Below are positions 1-10,045 of a stretch of 64,000 bases of DNA, one piece after another. Every line of letters starts with the position of its first letter. Position 1 is the first letter of the stretch. The position numbers and the translations under genes were made by a program. Under the pieces are notes generated by a model. That model saw only the letters and a program-made list of their open reading frames with translations. It did no database searches and was not told the origin of the DNA. The DNA is from Symsagittifera roscoffensis (Eukaryota > Xenacoelomorpha > Acoela > Convolutidae). Location: positions 18,297,639 through 18,361,638 of the forward strand of contig NC_087067.1 of NCBI RefSeq assembly GCF_963678635.1. Direction: 5' to 3'.

Positions 1-26
1 GGTTTAGACCACTCGAACATGCTGCT
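1..26 (-). pseudogene. Class C tRNA-Leu-like copy, cut by window edge
   Basis: Only the 5' acceptor and D-arm part lies in the window; it ends in the GCTGCT typical of class C. Confidence 0.6.
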
Positions 27-183
27 ATCTAATTTTATGCTTAAAATTTTCAATTATATTTCACTCCAGAGAAAATTTTCGTTTGTTCCGCATTTTGCAA
101 AATCTTCTAGTACTTTGACTTGACAATAGTCGCAATTAGTGTGGTTGGCTAGGGAGACTAAAATATCAGAAAATTTTTTTCTT

Positions 184-265
184 TGACAGGAGTGGGATTC
201 GAACCCACGCATCCGAAGATACTACGACCTGGACGCAGCGCCTTAGACTACTCGGCCATCCTGCC
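184..265 (-). tRNA. tRNA-Leu(CAG)
   Basis: Class A. Loop TCCAGGT has C33 in place of the near-universal U33. The anticodon stem still pairs with one G-U. Confidence 0.7.
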
Positions 266-423
266 GTTACTGCAATCTTTCAAAAACTTTAAGTATTTTT
301 CAGTCCAGAGATTAGTTTTAGTTATTCTACTTGTTGCAAAAATTTTTGGGACTTTGAATTGCTAATACTTGCAATCAGTGTGGTTCGCTAGGGGTTACTA
401 TATTCTCAAAAAATCCTTTTCTT

Positions 424-505
424 TGACAGGAGTGGGATTCGAACCCACGCATCCGAAGTTTCTGCGGCCTTAACGCATCGCCTTAGACCACTCGGCCATC
501 CTGGC
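424..505 (-). tRNA. tRNA-Leu(AAG)
   Basis: Class B loop TTAAGGC. The 5' end begins GCCAGGA, so the second acceptor pair is mismatched; the top of the anticodon stem is also changed. Confidence 0.7.
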
Positions 506-665
506 GTTACTTCAATCTTTCAAAAACTTTAAGTAATTTTCAGTCCAGAGATTAGTTTTAGTTATTCTACTTGGTGCAAAAATCTTTGGGACTTTGAATT
601 GCTAATACTTGCAAACAGTGTGGTTCGCTAGGGGTTACTCCATTCTCAAAAAAATTCCCTTTCTT

Positions 666-747
666 TGACAGGAGTGGGATTCGAACCCACGCATCCGAAG
701 ATACTGCGGCCTTAACGCAGCGCCTTAGACCACTCGCCCATCCTGCC
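666..747 (-). tRNA. tRNA-Leu(AAG)
   Basis: Class B with one D-stem change (GGG for GCC near position 10). Confidence 0.75.
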
Positions 748-901
748 TATTTGGCTTAATCATTAAAGTTATGAGTACTTTTCAATCCAGATAATTTTTT
801 TGTTTCTGCATTTTGCAAACGTTGTTGGTCATCTGAACTGTCAAAACAAACAATTAGTGTGATTGGCGATGGAGGCTATAATCTCAGAGAACCGTTTTCT
901 C

Positions 902-983
902 CCATAGATGTAGGATTCGAACCCACTAATCTGAAGATATTGCTCCCTGAACGCAATGGCTTAGACCACTCGAACATGCTGCT
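902..983 (-). pseudogene. Class C tRNA-Leu-like copy
   Basis: CAG loop and B box are kept, but the acceptor and D stems do not pair. The 3' end carries CTATGG instead of CTGTCA. Confidence 0.7.
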
Positions 984-1140
984 ATCTAATTTTATGCCTA
1001 AAAATTTCAATTAATTTTCACTCCAGAGAAAATTTTCGTTTGTTCCGCGTTTTGCAAAATTTTCTAGTCCTTTGACTTGCCAATAGTCGCAATTAGTGTG
1101 GTTGGCTAGGGAGACTAAAATATCAGAAAAGTTTTTTCTT

Positions 1141-1222
1141 TGACAGGAGTGGGTTTCGAACCCACGCATCCGAAGATACTGCGATCTGAACGCAGCGCCT
1201 TAGACTACTGGGCCATCCTGGC
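1141..1222 (-). tRNA. tRNA-Leu(CAG)
   Basis: Class A with loop TTCAGAT (A37 for G37). The 5' end is GCCAGGA. Confidence 0.75.
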
Positions 1223-1381
1223 GTTACTTCAATCTTTCAGAAACTTTAAGTAATTTTCAGTCCAGAGATTAGTTTTGTTTTTCTACTTGGTGCAAAAATC
1301 TTTGGGACTTTGAATTGCTAATACTTGCAAACAGTGTGGTTCGCTAGGGGTTACTCCATTCTCAAAAAAATTCCCATTCTT

Positions 1382-1463
1382 TGACAGGAGTGGGATTCGA
1401 ACCCACGCATCCGAAGATACTGCGGCCTTAACGCAGCGCCTTAGACCACTCGGCCATCCTGCC
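1382..1463 (-). tRNA. tRNA-Leu(AAG)
   Basis: Class B; body and loop match the array consensus. Confidence 0.9.
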
Positions 1464-1620
1464 TATATGGCTTATTCATTAAAATTATAATTACTTTTCA
1501 ATCCAGATAATTTTTTTGTTTCTTCTGCATTTTGCAAACGTTGTTGGTCATCTGAACTGTCAAAACAAACAATTAGTGTGATTGGCGATGGAGGCTATAA
1601 TCTCAGAGAACCGTTTTCTC

Positions 1621-1702
1621 CCATAGATGTAGGATTCGAACCCACTAATCTGAAGATATTGCTCCCTGAACGCAATGGCTTAGACCACTCGAACATGCTG
1701 CT
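1621..1702 (-). pseudogene. Class C tRNA-Leu-like copy
   Basis: Near-identical to the copy at 902-983, 719 bp away, which is one A-B-C period. Confidence 0.7.
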
Positions 1703-1859
1703 ATCTAATTTTATGCCTAAAATTTTCAATTAATTTTCACTCCAGAGAAACTTTTCGTTTGTTCCGCGTTTTGCAAAATTTTCTAGTCCTTTGACTTGCC
1801 AATAGTCGCAATTAGTGTGGTTGGCTAGGGAGACTAAAATATCAGAAAAGTTTTTTCTT

Positions 1860-1941
1860 TGACAGGAGTGGGTTTCGAACCCACGCATCCGAAGATACTG
1901 CGATCTGAACGCAGCGCATTAGACTACTGGGCCATCCTGCC
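1860..1941 (-). tRNA. tRNA-Leu(CAG)
   Basis: Class A with loop TTCAGAT and a D-stem change. Confidence 0.7.
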
Positions 1942-2081
1942 GTTACTTCAACTTTCAAAAACTTTAAGTAATTTTCAGTCCAGAGATTAGTTTTGTTTAT
2001 TCTGCTTGTTGCAAAAATCTTTGGGGCTTTGAATTGTGTGGTTCGCTAGGGGTTACTCCATTCTCAAAAAATCCCTTTCTT

Positions 2082-2163
2082 TGACAGGCGTGGGATTCGA
2101 ATCCACGCATCTGAAGATACTGCGGCCTTATCGCAGCGCCTTAGACCACTCGGCCATCCTGCC
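2082..2163 (-). tRNA. tRNA-Leu(AAG)
   Basis: Class B with A32 (loop ATAAGGC). GCCTGTC 3' strand and a T-stem change (GTGGA). Confidence 0.7.
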
Positions 2164-2321
2164 TATATGGCTTAATCATTAAAATTTTAAGTAATTTTCA
2201 ATCCAGATAATATTTTTGTTTCTTCTGCATTTTGCAAAATGTTGTTGGTCATCTGAACTGTCAAAACATACAATTAGTGTGATTGGCGATGGAGGCTATA
2301 ATCTCAGAAAACCTTTTTCTC

Positions 2322-2403
2322 CCATAGATGTAGGATTTGAACCCACTATTCTGAAGGTATTGCTCCCTGAACGCAGTGGCTTAGACCACTCGAACAAGCT
2401 GCT
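2322..2403 (-). pseudogene. Class C tRNA-Leu-like copy
   Basis: CAG loop; broken acceptor and D stems; B box has TTCAAATCC. Confidence 0.7.
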
Positions 2404-2560
2404 ATCTAATTTTATGCTTAAAATTTTAAATTAATTTTCACTCCAGAGAAAATTTTTGTTTGTTCCGCATTTTGCAAAATCTTCTAGTCTTTTGATGTGC
2501 CAATAGTCGCAATTAGTGCGGTTGGCTAGGGAGACTAAAATATCATAAAATTTTTTTCTT

Positions 2561-2642
2561 TGACATGAGTGGGGTTCGAACCCACGCATCCGAAGCTACT
2601 GCGACCTGAACGCAGCGCCTTAGACTACTCGGCCATCCTGCC
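2561..2642 (-). tRNA. tRNA-Leu(CAG)
   Basis: Class A; one acceptor mismatch (TCATGTC at the 3' strand). Confidence 0.75.
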
Positions 2643-2785
2643 GTTACTGCAATCTTTCAAAAACTTTTAGTAATTTTCACTCTAGAGATTAGTTTTGTTG
2701 CAAACATTTTTCGGACTTTGAATTGCTAATACTTGCAATCAGTGTGGTTCGCTAGGGGTTACCATTCTCAAAAAATACCTTTCTT

Positions 2786-2867
2786 TAACAGGAGTGGGAT
2801 TCGAACCCACGCATCCGAAGATACTGCGGCCTTAACGCAGCGCCTTAGACCACTCGGCCATCCTGCC
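2786..2867 (-). tRNA. tRNA-Leu(AAG)
   Basis: Class B; the first acceptor pair becomes G-U (TCCTGTT). Confidence 0.85.
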
Positions 2868-2996
2868 TTTATGGCTTAATCATTAATATTTTTGTTTCTT
2901 CTGCATTTTGCAAACGTTGTTGGTCATCTGAACTGTCAAAACATACAATTAGTGTGATTGGCGATGGATGCTATAATCTCAGAAAAATTTTTTTTC

Positions 2997-3078
2997 TGAT
3001 AGATGTGGGATTCGAACCCGTTAATCTGAAGATACTGCTATCTGATTGCAGAGCCTTAGACCACTCGGCCATCCTGTC
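2997..3078 (-). pseudogene. C/A hybrid tRNA-Leu-like copy
   Basis: The 3' half resembles class C and the 5' half a true Leu gene. Loop ATCAGAT with the stem closing pair broken. Looks like a recombinant between classes. Confidence 0.5.
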
Positions 3079-3236
3079 TTTATAGCAGTCTTTCAAAAAC
3101 TTAAAGTAATTTTCAACCCAGAGATTAGTTTTGTTTATTCTGCTTGTTGCAAAAATTTTTGGGACTTTGAATTGCTAATACTTGCAATCAGTGTGGTTCG
3201 CTAAGGGTTACTCCATTCTCAAAAAATCCCTTTCTT

Positions 3237-3317
3237 TGACAGGAGTGGGATTCGTACCCACGCATCCGAAGATACTGCCGCCCTAACCAGTGCCTTAGAC
3301 CACTTGGCCATCTTGCC
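3237..3317 (-). pseudogene. tRNA-Leu-like copy with anticodon-stem deletion
   Basis: 81 nt, one base lost in the 5' anticodon stem, T loop changed to GGTACGAATCC. Confidence 0.6.
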
Positions 3318-3472
3318 TATATGCCTTATTCTTTAAAATTTTAATTACTTTCATTCCAGAGAATATTTTTGTTTCTTCTGCATTTTGCAAACTTTGTTGG
3401 TCATCTGAACTGTCAAAACTTACAATTAGTGTGATTGGCGATGGAGGCTATAATCTCAGAAACCTTTTTCTC

Positions 3473-3554
3473 CCATAGAAGTGGGATTCGAACGCACTAA
3501 TCTGAAGATATCGCTCCCAGAACGCAGTGGCTTAGACCACTCGAACATGCTGCT
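3473..3554 (-). pseudogene. Class C tRNA-Leu-like copy
   Basis: Broken acceptor and D stems; T stem also mutated (GTGCG). Confidence 0.65.
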
Positions 3555-3711
3555 ATCAAGTTTTATGCTTAAATTTTTCAATTAATTTTCACTCCAGAGA
3601 AAATTTTCGTTTGTTCCGCATTTTGCAAAATCTTCTAGTCCTTGGAATTCCCAATAGTCGCAATTAGTGTGGTTGGCTAGGGAGACTAAAATATCGGAAA
3701 AATTTATTCTT

Positions 3712-3793
3712 TGATAGGAGTGGGATTCGTACCCACGCATACGAAGCTACTGCGTCCTGAACGGAGTGCCTTAGACCTTTCGGCCATCCTGCC
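3712..3793 (-). tRNA. tRNA-Leu(CAG), damaged
   Basis: Class A anticodon CAG but GGTACGAATCC in the B box and one C-C pair in the anticodon stem. Probably weak or inactive. Confidence 0.5.
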
Positions 3794-3945
3794 TTTAAGT
3801 CGTAAGGCGTTAATTTTAAACTGGTTGTCAATCCAGAGAGTAATTTTTTCTGTTCTGCACGAACTTTGTTGGTCATCTCAACTGCCAAAATTTACCATTA
3901 GTGTGATTGGCTATGGAGGCTATAATCTCAGAAAACCTTTTTCGC

Positions 3946-4027
3946 TGACAGATGAGTGACTCGAACCCACAATTCCGAAGATTCTGCGGCCTTAACGCAG
4001 CGCGTTAGACCACTCGGCCATCCTGCC
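3946..4027 (-). tRNA. tRNA-Leu(AAG), damaged
   Basis: AAG loop intact, but the 3' T-stem strand reads like class E, so the T stem is broken. Possible ancestor of the class E copies near 23-29 kb. Confidence 0.45.
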
Positions 4028-4185
4028 GTTAATGCAATCTTTCAAAAACTTTAAATAATTTTCAATCCAGAGATTAGTTTTGTTTATTCTGCTTGTTGCA
4101 AAAATTTTTGGGACTTTGAATTGCTAATACTTGCAATCAGTGTGGTTCGCTAAGGGTTACTCCATTCTCAAAAAATCCCTTTCTT

Positions 4186-4266
4186 TGACAGGAGTGGGAT
4201 TCGTACCCACGCATCCGAAGATACTGCCGCCCTAACCAGTGCCTTAGACCACTTGGCCATCTTGCC
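4186..4266 (-). pseudogene. tRNA-Leu-like copy with anticodon-stem deletion
   Basis: Duplicate of 3237-3317 carrying the same one-base deletion. Confidence 0.6.
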
Positions 4267-4421
4267 TATATGCCTTATTCTTTAAAATTTTAATTACTTT
4301 CATTCCAGAGAATATTTTTGTTTCTTCTGCATTTTGCAAACTTTGTTGGTCATCTGAACTGTCAAAACTTACAATTAGTGTGATTGGCGATGGAGGCTAT
4401 AATCTCAGAAACCTTTTTCTC

Positions 4422-4503
4422 CCATAGAAGTGGGATTCGAACGCACTTATCTGAAGATATCGCTCCCAGAACGCAGTGGCTTAGACCACTCGAACATGCT
4501 GCT
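4422..4503 (-). pseudogene. Class C tRNA-Leu-like copy
   Basis: Duplicate of 3473-3554. Confidence 0.65.
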
Positions 4504-4660
4504 ATCAAGTTTTTTGCTTAAATTTTTCAACTAATTTTCACTCCAGAGAAAATTTTCGTTTGTTCCGCATTTTGCAAAATCTTCTAGTCCTTGGAATTCC
4601 CAATAGTCGCAATTAGTGTGGTTGGCTAGGGAGACTAAAATATCGGAAAAATTTATTCTT

Positions 4661-4742
4661 TGATAGGAGTGGGATTCGTACCCACGCATACGAAGCTACT
4701 GCGTCCTGAACGGAGTGCCTTAGACCTTTCGGCCATCCTGCC
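4661..4742 (-). tRNA. tRNA-Leu(CAG), damaged
   Basis: Duplicate of 3712-3793 with the same T-loop and stem changes. Confidence 0.5.
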
Positions 4743-4894
4743 TTTAAGTCGTAAGGCGTTAATTTTAAACTGGTTTTCAATCCAGAGAGTAATTTTTTCT
4801 GTTCTGCACGAACTTTGTTGGTCATCTCAACTGCCAAAATTTACCATTAGTGTGATTGGCTATGGAGGCTATAATCTCAGAAAACCTTTTTCGC

Positions 4895-4976
4895 TGACAG
4901 ATGAGTGACTCGAACCCACAATTCCGAAGATTCTGCGGCCTTAACGCAGCGCGTTAGACCACTTGGCCATCCTGCC
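4895..4976 (-). tRNA. tRNA-Leu(AAG), damaged
   Basis: Duplicate of 3946-4027; T stem broken, D loop also changed. Confidence 0.45.
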
Positions 4977-5135
4977 TATTAAGCTTATTCTTCGAATTTT
5001 CAACCATTTTTCAATCGCGAGAAAATTTTTGTTTATTCTGCATTTTGCAAACATTGATGGTCATCTCAACTGTCAAAACTTACAATTAGTGTGGTTGGCT
5101 AGGGAGACTAAAATATGAGAAAATATACATTTCTT

Positions 5136-5217
5136 TAACAGGAGTGGGAATCGAACCCACGCATCCTAAGATTCTTCGACCTGAACACAGCGCTTTAGAC
5201 CTTTCATCCATCCTGCC
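5136..5217 (-). tRNA. tRNA-Leu(CAG), damaged
   Basis: Loop TTCAGGT kept, but D arm (GATGAAAGG) and anticodon stem are altered. Confidence 0.45.
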
Positions 5218-5374
5218 TTTACAGCTATCTTTCAAAAACTTAAAGTAATTTTCAATCCAGAGATTAGTTTTGCTTATTCTGCTTGCTGCAACAATTTTTG
5301 GGAGTTTGAATTGCTAATACTTGCAATCAGTGTGGTTCGCTAGGGGTTACTCCATTCTCAAAAATACCTTTCTT

Positions 5375-5456
5375 TGTCAGGAGTGGGATTCGAACCCACG
5401 CATCCGAAGATACTGCGCCCTTTACGCAGCGCCTTACACCACTCGTCCATCCTTCC
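5375..5456 (-). pseudogene. tRNA-Leu-like (AAG) decayed copy
   Basis: Loop TAAAGGG lacks U33, and acceptor and D stems carry mismatches. Last recognisable monomer before the interruption. Confidence 0.55.
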
Positions 5457-5568
5457 TTATTGCTGATTCTTTAAAACTTTAAGTACTTTTCAATCCAGAG
5501 AATATTTTTGTTTCTTCTGCATTTTGCAAACGTTGTTGGTCATCTGAACTGTCAAAACGGTTTCTTTA

Positions 5569-5640
5569 GTCAGGGGGATCGAACGACCTAGTAGCTCACT
5601 GTACAAAAGCTTCTTGCTGTTCAGAGAAGCTCGGATATCC
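5569..5640 (-). pseudogene. Possible decayed tRNA-like remnant at left junction
   Basis: Contains GTTCGATCC, a B-box-like string, in the array orientation, followed by CCCTGAC. The rest does not fold clearly as a tRNA. Could be chance. Confidence 0.2.
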
Positions 5641-7056
5641 AAAATTTTGGGGTTTAACAGTTTGTTCGAAAATCGGTATTTTTCGACAAAATTAGGGTGT
5701 TTCTCGGGTCTAAATGGGCGATAGGTAAAATATAATCAAAATAAAAACCTATTATTAGTCGTTAATCAATTTTACTATTCCCTCCTTTGCAGCAGATTAT
5801 CCGAATTAAGACGCTTAACCCGGAAATTCGCAATCGATGGAGGGTGCAATCGGACCGATCCAATTGTGCCCCCCACCACTTAAGTTTTAATGAAATAGTA
5901 CCCGAACGATACTAAAAGTGTTTCAACGATACCCTACAGTCGTTGTGGATGTTGTCCCTGCTGCCCTCTGTTGAGTCTGGAACACGTCTGTCAGCTTGCC
6001 ACTCTACCCTCCGTTCACCGGCAATATTATCATTAACGTGCTTAAACACTCAAACTGCACTCAAAGGAGGGTACCTAACCCACCAACAAAACACTTGATC
6101 TTTCAATCAGTAATGATATAAATCAATCTGAAACAACAACATTAGTAAGGCCAGATCTCATCCCGTCTGGAAACAATATTTAAACTGTCATTTTACATTT
6201 TCTACAGTTTTTGGTCTTTTTTCGGATTTTTTACTGTTTTTTGTACTTTTCTGTTTTCAAGTAAATTAGTTTTTGGCTTTTTCTTGGTTATATGCTATCA
6301 TTGTTCGGTTTTACGCTTTCTCTTTATTTGTTTTTGGTCCCGGGACCTTGGGATAAGCGGGCTCATGACGTCCCACCTAACCCTCCGGCACCCGGAAATT
6401 TTTGGTCTTAACTAAGTTAAAAAGCTAATTAGTACCAGGCGGAGGGTCGGTACCTTCCGTCTAGTACCATAAAGGACATTAGGGTCTCTAGTTTAGGCAT
6501 ACGCCCGGAGCAGAGGGTTCGTCGCTGAAACGTTTGCTGGCATGATGGTCTTATGCCTTTGACAGGCCCATCCAAGAGCGCCATAAAAACGTCAATGTAA
6601 CAATCGCCCAAATACTACGCAGTGTCGGAGCGTAGAAAAAGTAGCTATTGACGACTGGCCGGCGTCAGTTACCTAGATTCTACTCGTTTTTCACCGTCTC
6701 GACCTTGCCAGTTGATTTTCTGGTCTGTTTCGGGCTAAGTAAAAAGTTACTATTTTCAGGCCATCAGTCAAACGACTTTTAATCAGCTTCCGTTACATGC
6801 GAAGACAACCACGTAGCTGGGTCTCGGATCCCCAGACTACATGATTGCTTTTAAAAACACAGCTCGAATTTTCTTTTTTACTATGTTTTTAGTGACAGTT
6901 CTATATTAAATCGATTGGAGTTGGGTTGACCCTTTCCCCTTTCTAGCTACTCATATTCTAAAATAACAAATAATACCGGTGTTAATTCAAACGTTCAGGA
7001 CATCAGAGTAGCTAAAAAGTTAGTTTACTATAGTCTTTCGCTATACATCAGTCTCT

Positions 7057-7071
7057 GGAGGCAAAGCCTCC
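7057..7071. repeat. Inverted repeat GGAGGC-AAA-GCCTCC
   Basis: Perfect 6-bp stem, 3-nt loop, in a locally GC-rich patch. Confidence 0.6.
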
Positions 7072-7087
7072 GCTTCCGCGCTCTTTC

Positions 7088-7108
7088 AGTAATAACGTCG
7101 TTATTACT
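7088..7108. repeat. Palindrome, 10-bp arms
   Basis: AGTAATAACG, one central T, then its perfect reverse complement. Confidence 0.7.
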
Positions 7109-7189
7109 CTAACTTCGTGGCACCGGAGGGTACTGCTCCTTCCGTCTGCCCCACTAAAGCCTTCTTCTGGCTTATTACTTCAGTTAAGT

Positions 7190-7220
7190 GTCTTATCGTG
7201 CGTGATTGTCACGATAAGAC
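7190..7220. repeat. Hairpin, 11-bp arms, 9-nt loop
   Basis: GTCTTATCGTG pairs perfectly with CACGATAAGAC. The longest inverted repeat I found in the window. Confidence 0.7.
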
Positions 7221-7370
7221 GCTTCGCTTTTTCTGTCAATTTTCTCGACCGTCTGTCTCTCGCTAATTCGGTTGTTGTTGCCTTTTTTCTCTATTTTCCG
7301 GCTAAACATGGCCGTTTTGCATTTCTCAGAAATGTAACGTCGCAATTCGAACTTTTCTAAAAATTTTGTA

Positions 7371-7384
7371 CTAGATTAATCTAG
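7371..7384. repeat. Palindrome CTAGATTAATCTAG
   Basis: Perfect 14-bp palindrome. A related TCTAGATTAG occurs near 7618. Confidence 0.6.
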
Positions 7385-7639
7385 CCTCCTTCACATCAAT
7401 GTATGACGACTAAGGTCTCTAATGTTGTTTTCGTGCTGCGACGGAAGGTTCCGCTGTGCAAATCCGGGGGAATGGCACAAATTTAGAGCATTAGACTTAC
7501 AAACCCCAAGGATAGTTAGTCGTTGAATCTGAATAGCTATCAATGTATTGATTGGTGCTGATCTAAACAGCCATTTTTGGCAAGTAATTCTGATGTGCTT
7601 ACAACTTATCACTTCAGTCTAGATTAGAAAGTGAAGAGT

Positions 7640-7659
7640 AACTTCTATTTGGAAGTTAT
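7640..7659. repeat. Hairpin, 7-bp arms
   Basis: TAACTTC pairs with GAAGTTA around a 6-nt loop, just outside the decayed tRNA copy that follows. Confidence 0.45.
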
Positions 7660-7664
7660 GAATT

Positions 7665-7743
7665 AGGAACGGGGATTTCAAACCACGCATATCAAAAAAG
7701 TCGAAATGTCACATCGCTTTCGCCCCCTCTGCCACTTAGTCGA
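7665..7743 (-). pseudogene. Strongly decayed tRNA-Leu-like copy
   Basis: GCGTGGTTTGAAATCC aligns with the Leu T arm, and AGTGGCAGAG with the D arm at the correct distance. The anticodon region is unrecognisable. Confidence 0.45.
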
Positions 7744-7876
7744 AGTAATATAGGCAATACAGAGAATAATTTTGTCTATTCTGCATTTTAAAGACGTTGT
7801 TGGTCATCTGAACTGCGAAAACTTACAATTAACGTGATTGGCTATGGAGACTAAAATCTCAGAAAACCTCTTCCTC

Positions 7877-7958
7877 TGACAGCTGGGGGATTCGAACCCA
7901 CGAATCCGTAGAAACTGCGGCCTGAGGGCTGCGGCTTAGACCACCCGACTATGCTGCT
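7877..7958 (-). pseudogene. Class C-like decayed copy
   Basis: CAG in the loop, but anticodon stem and acceptor are broken; B box good. Confidence 0.55.
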
Positions 7959-8113
7959 TTTAAGTTTTGTGCTTCAATTTTTTAATTTATTTTCAATCCA
8001 GAGAATTTTTTAGCCTTTTCTTTTGTGCAAAATTTTTTAGCCCTTTGAATCGCCAATAGTCGCAATTACTTTGGTTGGCTAGGGAGACTAAAATAATATA
8101 AAACCTCTTTCTC

Positions 8114-8178
8114 TGACAGATATGGGATTCGATACTTCGGCATGAACGCAGCTGCTTAGACCACTCGACCATGCTGCT
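8114..8178 (-). pseudogene. tRNA-Leu-like copy with 17-nt internal deletion
   Basis: 65 nt long. Variable arm and part of anticodon and T arm are lost. The same derivative occurs at 63054-63118. Confidence 0.6.
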
Positions 8179-8334
8179 TTCAACTTTTATCTTAAAGTTT
8201 TGAATTAATTTTCGATTCAGAGAAAATTTTTGTTTGTTTTGCAAGTTGCAAGAAATTTTAGTCCTTTGAATTACCAATATTCGCCATTAGTGTGGCTGGC
8301 TAGGGAGAATAAAATATCAGAAAACTTTATTCTT

Positions 8335-8416
8335 TGACAGGAGTGGGTTGCGAACCCACGTATCCGAAGATACTGCTACCTGAACGCATAGCCTTAGACC
8401 ACTCGGCCTTCCTGCC
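8335..8416 (-). tRNA. tRNA-Leu(CAG), damaged
   Basis: Loop TTCAGGT, but the first and last pairs of the anticodon stem are broken and the T loop reads TTCGCAA. Confidence 0.45.
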
Positions 8417-8574
8417 TTTATAGCAATTTTTCAAAAACTTTAAGTAGTTTTCAATCCAGAGTTTAGTTTTGTTTATTCTGCTTGTTGCAAAATTTTTTGG
8501 GACTTTGAATTGCTAATACTTGCAATCAGTGTGGATCGCTAGGGGTTACTCCATTCTCAAAAAATCTCTTCCTT

Positions 8575-8656
8575 TGACAGGAGTTGGGTTCGAACCCAGG
8601 CATTCGAAGATACTGCGGCCTTAACGCAGCGCCTTAGACCACTCGGCCATCCTGCC
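8575..8656 (-). tRNA. tRNA-Leu(AAG)
   Basis: Class B with T-stem changes. Confidence 0.75.
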
Positions 8657-8814
8657 TATATGTCTTATTCTTTAAAATTTGAAGAACTTTTTCAATCCAG
8701 AGATTATTTTTGTTTCTTCTGCATTTTGCAAACGTTGTTGGTCATCTGAACTGTCAAAACATACAATTAGTGTGATTGGCGATGGAGGCTATAATCTCAG
8801 AAAACCTTTTTCTT

Positions 8815-8896
8815 CCGAAGATGTGGGATTCGAACCCACTAATCTGAAGATATTGCTCCCTGAACGCAGTGGCTTAGACCACTCGAACATGCTGCT
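8815..8896 (-). pseudogene. Class C tRNA-Leu-like copy
   Basis: CAG loop; 3' end altered to CTTCGG. Confidence 0.65.
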
Positions 8897-9066
8897 ATCA
8901 AGTTTTATGCTTAAAATTTTCAATTAATTTTCACTCCAGATAAAATTTTCGTTTGTTCCGCAATTGGCAAAATCTTCTAGTCCTTTGACTCGTAATAGTC
9001 GCGACCTAGCCAATAGTCGCAATTAGTGTGGTTGGCTAGGGAGACTAAAATATCAGAAAATTTTTT

Positions 9067-9148
9067 TGACAGGAGTGTGATTCGAACCCACGCATACGAA
9101 GATACTTCGACCTGAACGCAGCCCCTTTAACCACTCGGCCATTCTGCT
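9067..9148 (-). tRNA. tRNA-Leu(CAG), damaged
   Basis: Loop TTCAGGT. Acceptor starts AGCAGAA and the D stem has changes. Confidence 0.5.
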
Positions 9149-9306
9149 TTCACAGTAATCTTTCAAAAACTTTAAGTAATTTTCAATCCAGAGATTAGTT
9201 TTGTTCATTCTGCTTGTTGCAAAAATTTTTGGGACTTTGAATTGCTAATACTTGCAATCAGTGTGGTTCGCTAGGGGTTACTCCATTCTCAAAAAATCCT
9301 TTTCTT

Positions 9307-9388
9307 TGACAGGAGTGGGATTCGAAACCAAGCATCCGAAGATACTGCCACCTTAACGGAGCGCCTTAGACCACACGGCCATCCTGCC
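9307..9388 (-). tRNA. tRNA-Leu(AAG), damaged
   Basis: AAG loop, two mismatches in the anticodon stem and a mutated T stem (CTTGG). A relative sits at 12447-12528. Confidence 0.5.
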
Positions 9389-9545
9389 GTTTCTGCAATT
9401 TTTCAAAATTTTTGAGTAATTTTCAGTCCAGAGATTAGTTTTGTTTATTTTGCTTGTTGCAAAATTTTTTGGGACTTTGAATTGCTAATACTTGCAATCA
9501 GTGTGGTTGGCTAGGGGGACTCAATTCTCAAAAAAAACCTCTCTT

Positions 9546-9576
9546 TGACAGGAGCGGGCTTAGAACCCACGAATCC
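9546..9576 (-). pseudogene. Class D tRNA 3'-half remnant
   Basis: T arm with loop TTCTAAG plus 3' acceptor strand. The rest is replaced by AT-rich sequence. Confidence 0.7.
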
Positions 9577-9724
9577 AAAAATGCTCTAATTTTTTATTAG
9601 TTTTTAATCCGGAGATTTTTTGTTTATTCTGCAAATTGCAAAATCTTTTATTCTTTTGAATTGGCAATAGTTGCAACTAGTGTGGTTGATTAGGGAAACA
9701 AAAATATCATAAATTTTTTGTCCT

Positions 9725-9806
9725 TGACAGGAGTGGGATTCGAACCCAGGCATCCGAAGATACTGCGGCCTAAACGCCGCGCCCTAGACCACTCGGCCAT
9801 CCTGCC
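9725..9806 (-). tRNA. tRNA-Leu(TAG)
   Basis: Class T. One anticodon-stem change (CGGCG) and a T-stem C-to-G change. Confidence 0.75.
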
Positions 9807-9963
9807 TATACGGCTCTTCCTTTAAAATTTCAACTAGTTTTCAATCCAGAGATCATTTTTGTTTCTTCTGCATTTTGCAAGCGTTGCTGGTCATCTGAAC
9901 TGCCAAAACTTACTATTAGTGTGATTGGCTCTGGAGGCTATAATCTCAGAAAATCTTTTTCTC

Positions 9964-10045
9964 TGACAGATGTGGGATTTAAACCTATTAATCTGAAGAT
10001 ATTGCTCCCTGAACGCAGCGGCTTAGACCACTCGAACATGCTGCT
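9964..10045 (-). pseudogene. Class C tRNA-Leu-like copy
   Basis: CAG loop; T loop TTTAAAT, so the B box is weakened. Confidence 0.65.

Larger units (their letters stand above)
3234..5131 (-). repeat. 949-bp tandem duplication
   Basis: Modules at 3237, 3473, 3712 and 3946 recur at 4186, 4422, 4661 and 4895, a constant shift of 949 bp, with only scattered base differences. Confidence 0.85.
1..5558 (-). repeat. Left block of tRNA-Leu tandem array
   Basis: About 23 monomers plus a partial one, spaced about 240 bp, all in the same orientation. The order is mostly A, B, C. Many copies carry stem or loop changes, so this block is older than the centre of the window. Spacers hold only the shared landmarks and short T-runs. 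It ends where the spacer after CTGTCAAAAC meets unrelated sequence. Confidence 0.9.
5839..7131. repeat. Dispersed GGAGGGT/ACCCTCC heptamer
   Basis: Seen at 5839-5845, 6066-6072, 6441-6447 and 7125-7131 (plus) and 6006-6012 and 6380-6386 (minus). Several are flanked by GTACC, CACC or CCGG, suggesting a longer degenerate motif. Confidence 0.5.
5559..7751. other. Non-array interruption, no gene recognised
   Basis: None of the spacer landmarks occur here. No open frame exceeds about 73 codons and none looks like a known protein. It holds inverted repeats (7057-7071, 7088-7108, 7190-7220, 7371-7384, 7640-7659) and six copies of GGAGGGT/ACCCTCC. Both ends carry decayed tRNA-like stretches. It could be a non-autonomous mobile element or older unique DNA between two array blocks; no terminal repeats are evident. 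Confidence 0.6.

Noticed and set aside
6429..6611. 60-codon minus-strand frame in the interruption
   Set aside because: No recognisable domain, no supporting neighbour, and the length is expected by chance.
7391..7612. 73-codon minus-strand frame in the interruption
   Set aside because: Compositionally unremarkable, no motif recognised, no promoter or partner gene visible.
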